Notes under the pieces: generated by a model
What the model saw: only the letters and a program-made list of their open reading frames with translations
Database searches by the model: none
What the model was told of the DNA's origin: nothing
DNA from: Bacillota bacterium
Lineage (GTDB): Bacteria; Bacillota; Clostridia; TANB77; CAG-465
Direction of reading: 5' to 3'
Length of the DNA: 64,000 nt
Assembly: GCA_023460235.1 (NCBI GenBank)
Contig: JAEWRE010000068.1
Coordinates: forward strand, 1-64,000
Shown here: piece by piece, positions 61,080 to 64,000 of the stretch
Layout of the letters: each line of letters begins with the position of its first letter
Numbering within the stretch: position 1 is the stretch's first letter
Made by a program: the position numbers and the translations under genes

Positions 61080-62864
61080 TTAAATCCTTTTAACTTCTAA
61101 CTCTAATTTTGAAATAAAATCATCTTTAGATATATTATCTATAATTTGACCTTCTCTTGTTCTTATTGATAATGTATTATTTTCAACTTCATTTTTACCT
61201 ATTATAACCATGTATGGCACTTTTTCAAGTTGAGCTTCACGTATTTTATATCCGATTTTTTCATTTGAATCATCAACTTTTACTCTATATCCATTACTTA
61301 CTAATGTTTTATATACATTATTTGCATACTCTACTTCATTTTCAGATATAGGTATAAGTTTTACTTGTGTAGGAGATAACCAAAGTGGAAAAGCACCTTT
61401 TGTTTCTTCAATTAAAAATGCCATAAATCTGTCTATTGAACCAAGAATTGCTCTATGTATTACAACTGGTCTATGTTTCTTACCATCTTCACCAACATAT
61501 TCAAGTTCAAACTTTTGTGGCAATAAGAAATCTAATTGACAAGTTGAAATCGATATATCATGACCTATAGCAGTTTTTATTTGAACATCTAATTTTGGTC
61601 CATAGAATGCTGCTTCACCTTCTGCTTCATAAAAATTAATTCCAAGTTCAGTTAATATCTTACGTAATTCAGATTCTGCCATATCCCACATTTGATCGTC
61701 ATCAAAATATTTTTCTTTATTATCTTTATCACGTAAAGACAAACGGAATGTGTAATCTTTAAATCTAAAATCTTTATATACAGCAAGTATTAATTTAACA
61801 ACTTGCTCAATTTCAACTTTTATTTGATCAGGTCTTACAAATATATGAGCATCATTTTGACACATCTCACGGACTCTTTCAATACCACATACACTTCCAC
61901 TTGCTTCATATCTAAAATCATGTGCAAGTTCACCAATACGTATTGGTAAATCACGATATGAATGCATTTTATTTTTATATATAAGCATATGATGAGGACA
62001 GTTCATTGGTCTTAAAACTATTTCTTCATTTCCCATTTCCATTATAGGGAACATATCTTCTTTGTAATGATCCCAATGTCCACTTGTTCTATATAAATCA
62101 ACATTTGCAAGTGATGGTGTATATACATGTGAATAACCAAGTTCTACTTCTTTATCTACTATGTATCGCTCAAGTATTCTTCTTATAGTTGCACCATTTG
62201 GCAAATACATTGGAAGTCCAGAACCAACTAGTTCATGTGTAATAAATAGTTCTAATTCTTTACCTATTTTTCTATGGTCTCTTTGCTTTGCTTCTTCTAA
62301 TAGCTCTAAATGCTTATCTAACTCTTCTTTACTTAAAAATGCTGTACCATATATTCTTTGAAGCATTTTGTTTTTTTCATTACCTCTCCAATATGCACCA
62401 GTAACATTAAATAATTTGAAAGCTTTAACACCTTTTGTATATAGCAAATGAGGCCCAGAACATAGGTCAACGAACTCACCTTGCTTATAGAATGAAAGTG
62501 CAGCATCTTCTGGTAAATCGTTAATTAATTCAACTTTATAGTTTTCTTCCTTTTCACTCATAAGTTTTAGAGCTTCAGCTCTTGCTAATATAAAAGTCTC
62601 AATTTTTAAGTTTTCTTTTATAATTTTTTTCATTTCTTCTTCAAGAACAATTAAATCTTCATCATTTAATCTTTTATCTAAATCTATATCATAATAAAAT
62701 CCGTTTTCAATAGCAGGCCCTATTGCAAGCTTTGCATCTTTGAATATTCTTTTTATCGCTTGTGCTAGAACATGAGCTGCTGTATGTCTTACAACAGATA
62801 AGTTTAATTTTTCATCATTACTTTCTTCTACTGTTCCATCGCTTTTTAAAAATTTTATACTCAT
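61080..62864 (-). CDS. thrS: Threonyl-tRNA synthetase lacking the TGS domain
   Basis: The ATG at 62864 has AAAGGAGTGAT upstream. The 594-residue class-II enzyme has the editing (N2) domain with HTAAHVLAQAIKR near 30, the zinc site with MNCPHHML, the core motif 2 region RYEASGSV, and the C-terminal anticodon domain (KLIPISENEVEYAN, ending EVKRI). Only about 20 residues precede the editing domain, so the usual N-terminal TGS domain is missing. A T-box leader (62892-63115) controls it in response to uncharged tRNA-Thr. Confidence 0.95.
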   Translation of the reverse strand: MSIKFLKSDGTVEESNDEKLNLSVVRHTAAHVLAQAIKRIFKDAKLAIGPAIENGFYYDIDLDKRLNDEDLIVLEEEMKKIIKENLKIETFILARAEALKLMSEKEENYKVELINDLPEDAALSFYKQGEFVDLCSGPHLLYTKGVKAFKLFNVTGAYWRGNEKNKMLQRIYGTAFLSKEELDKHLELLEEAKQRDHRKIGKELELFITHELVGSGLPMYLPNGATIRRILERYIVDKEVELGYSHVYTPSLANVDLYRTSGHWDHYKEDMFPIMEMGNEEIVLRPMNCPHHMLIYKNKMHSYRDLPIRIGELAHDFRYEASGSVCGIERVREMCQNDAHIFVRPDQIKVEIEQVVKLILAVYKDFRFKDYTFRLSLRDKDNKEKYFDDDQMWDMAESELRKILTELGINFYEAEGEAAFYGPKLDVQIKTAIGHDISISTCQLDFLLPQKFELEYVGEDGKKHRPVVIHRAILGSIDRFMAFLIEETKGAFPLWLSPTQVKLIPISENEVEYANNVYKTLVSNGYRVKVDDSNEKIGYKIREAQLEKVPYMVIIGKNEVENNTLSIRTREGQIIDNISKDDFISKLELEVKRI

Positions 62865-62891
62865 AAAAATCACTCCTTTAAATTAATAGCA

Positions 62892-63115
62892 AAATGCACT
62901 CCTATAGACAAAGATGCACCTTGCCTATAGGGGTGCAAATATATTATTTACACGGTTCCACCCTATATTTAACTTAATTTAGATTGTTCGTAATCAACGG
63001 TAGTTTCCTACAAAAACTCAGAGATAGTATTCAAAATATCCTTACTCTCGAACAGCTTACAGCCACGACTGTTCCTCTCTTTTAGTAGTATATATTTTTA
63101 CTTGGTCTCATCATC
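62892..63115 (-). promoter_or_regulatory. T-box leader of thrS
   Basis: The T-box sequence AGGGTGGAACCG lies on the minus strand within 62951-62966. The downstream terminator arms are at 62895-62907 and 62925-62937 (TGCAC..CTATAG and CTATAGGAGTGCA), followed by TTTT. The upstream part has the stem I-like GAGAGTAAGG and a possible Thr specifier (ACT/ACC within 62998-63005). Uncharged tRNA-Thr should favour the antiterminator. The specifier assignment is tentative. Confidence 0.9.
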
Positions 63116-63124
63116 GTTTAATTA

Positions 63125-63153
63125 ATTATACTATATTATATCATGCAAGTCAA
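63125..63153 (-). promoter_or_regulatory. Promoter of the thrS T-box transcript
   Basis: On the minus strand TTGACT (63153-63148), 17 bases, TATAAT (63130-63125). Confidence 0.75.
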
Positions 63154-63225
63154 TAAAAAATAATTCTTTTAAATAATAATTGATTTAAAATTATATATTA
63201 CTATTATTATTTGCATGCTTTAACT

Positions 63226-64000
63226 TTAATCTGAATCCAAATATTTCCAACTTTTTCCCAAATCTGTAGAAACATATGTTAGAGTGGTTTTACCATTATA
63301 TTTTTCATCACTTACTTGTGATAATTTTACAATAAGTTGTTCATTTTCTTTTTCAGGCATAGTACAATTATTATATATTTCATAAAAATAAGCATCTGTA
63401 TTAAGTTTTATTTCAGGTAACTCTACATGAATAAATGTAATTCCCCCATCATCACTTCTATATAACACAGCATTCTTATCATTTTTACTAGAGTTTAGAA
63501 TAAAACCTACATCTTTAGTGATAAATTTTGCAGTTGTATTTGAACTTACAAGTTCATTTTTAAACTCTCCAATTTTAGAAAAATTCTTTCCACCATCGCT
63601 TGTATTATATATACTTGATACGTCCTTACTATTATCATTTATATTATCATTATATGTTATTAGTACTTTGCCTATATCTTTACTTATAAAATTAATATAT
63701 AAATTATTTACGTTATATAATCTATCTGCATATTCATTACTTATTTTTACTGTATCCCATGTCTTAGCCATATTATCTGAATATGTAATATATATACCTG
63801 AGTCAGTTTTATATATAAAACTAGTTTTTGTTGGAGATATTTGAAATGTTCCATCTTTTAGTTTTTCTTTATTAGCATCACTATACAGTAGATTTTTAGT
63901 ATCTAAAGGTACTTTTTCCCATTCATTACCTGATTCATAACTTATATATAATATATTATTATAAAATTTATATAAATAATCTGATGTTATAAATTTTTCC
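63226..64000 (-). CDS. Asp-box (BNR) repeat protein, partial at right edge
   Basis: The frame is open from the window edge to 63226. It contains four Asp-box-like repeats (SDNMAKTW, TSDGGKNF, SDDGGITF, STDLGKSW), each followed by a beta-strand, as in sialidase-like or Ycf48-like beta-propellers. No N-terminus is visible, so the signal peptide and any catalytic residues are unknown. It is probably an exported protein. The repeats alone do not show sialidase activity. Confidence 0.8.
   Translation of the reverse strand, partial: EKFITSDYLYKFYNNILYISYESGNEWEKVPLDTKNLLYSDANKEKLKDGTFQISPTKTSFIYKTDSGIYITYSDNMAKTWDTVKISNEYADRLYNVNNLYINFISKDIGKVLITYNDNINDNSKDVSSIYNTSDGGKNFSKIGEFKNELVSSNTTAKFITKDVGFILNSSKNDKNAVLYRSDDGGITFIHVELPEIKLNTDAYFYEIYNNCTMPEKENEQLIVKLSQVSDEKYNGKTTLTYVSTDLGKSWKYLDSD

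Overview
The window is about 64 kb of very AT-rich DNA. Its gene set points to an uncultivated, spore-forming, low-GC member of the Clostridia, probably a gut organism. The sporulation evidence is a SpoVB-type flippase, dipicolinate synthase subunit B, a protein related to the Spo0A DNA-binding domain, and a block that resembles spore-surface proteins. The lineage is inferred from gene content and base composition only.

Layout. 1-6.1 kb holds prepilin-like proteins: one cut by the left edge, then two tandem paralogues that join a prepilin-type N-terminus to a C-type-lectin/FGE-sulfatase-like domain. In both tandem copies the two parts are in different reading frames at the same place. 6.3-15.9 kb carries DedA, DNA polymerase IV with a LexA box, a HAD protein, release factor 2, two alpha/beta hydrolases, a pseudouridine synthase, a DUF512 radical-SAM protein and L32. 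16-33.8 kb carries argS, an RNHCP protein, a Cof phosphatase, a PstS-like lipoprotein/anchor pair, a nucleoside kinase, rho, rimO, dpaB, lexA, pfkA and spoVB. 34-39.3 kb is an ABC exporter divergent from a NarL-type two-component system. 39.5-46.5 kb holds the Spo0A_C-like protein, glutathione peroxidase, a thioredoxin-reductase-like enzyme, a YgjP-like metalloprotease and a TetR-YhgE/Pip pair. 46.6-49.6 kb is a PP2C-like phosphatase with two glycosyltransferases. 49.7-56.6 kb contains two related subtilase-like genes (one lacking its catalytic Asp and His, and frameshifted), two unknown genes, initiator tRNA, APH-like and GNAT proteins and a cation efflux protein. 57-61 kb has a BclA/TNF-like protein, a berberine-bridge-type FAD oxidase and superoxide dismutase. 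The right end has thrS with its T-box leader and a partial Asp-box repeat protein.

Two patterns stand out. First, three distinct frame breaks (four places in the DNA) all fall at an in-frame CGG codon preceded by T, although CGG is almost absent from the ordinary genes here. Two of these are at homologous positions in diverged paralogues whose downstream halves stay open, which argues for recoding or separate expression rather than simple decay. Second, about a dozen unrecognised genes are scattered among the host genes. Most are single-gene units with near-consensus TTGACA-17-TATAAT promoters, strong terminators and CpG-containing codons (including CGG) that their neighbours avoid.
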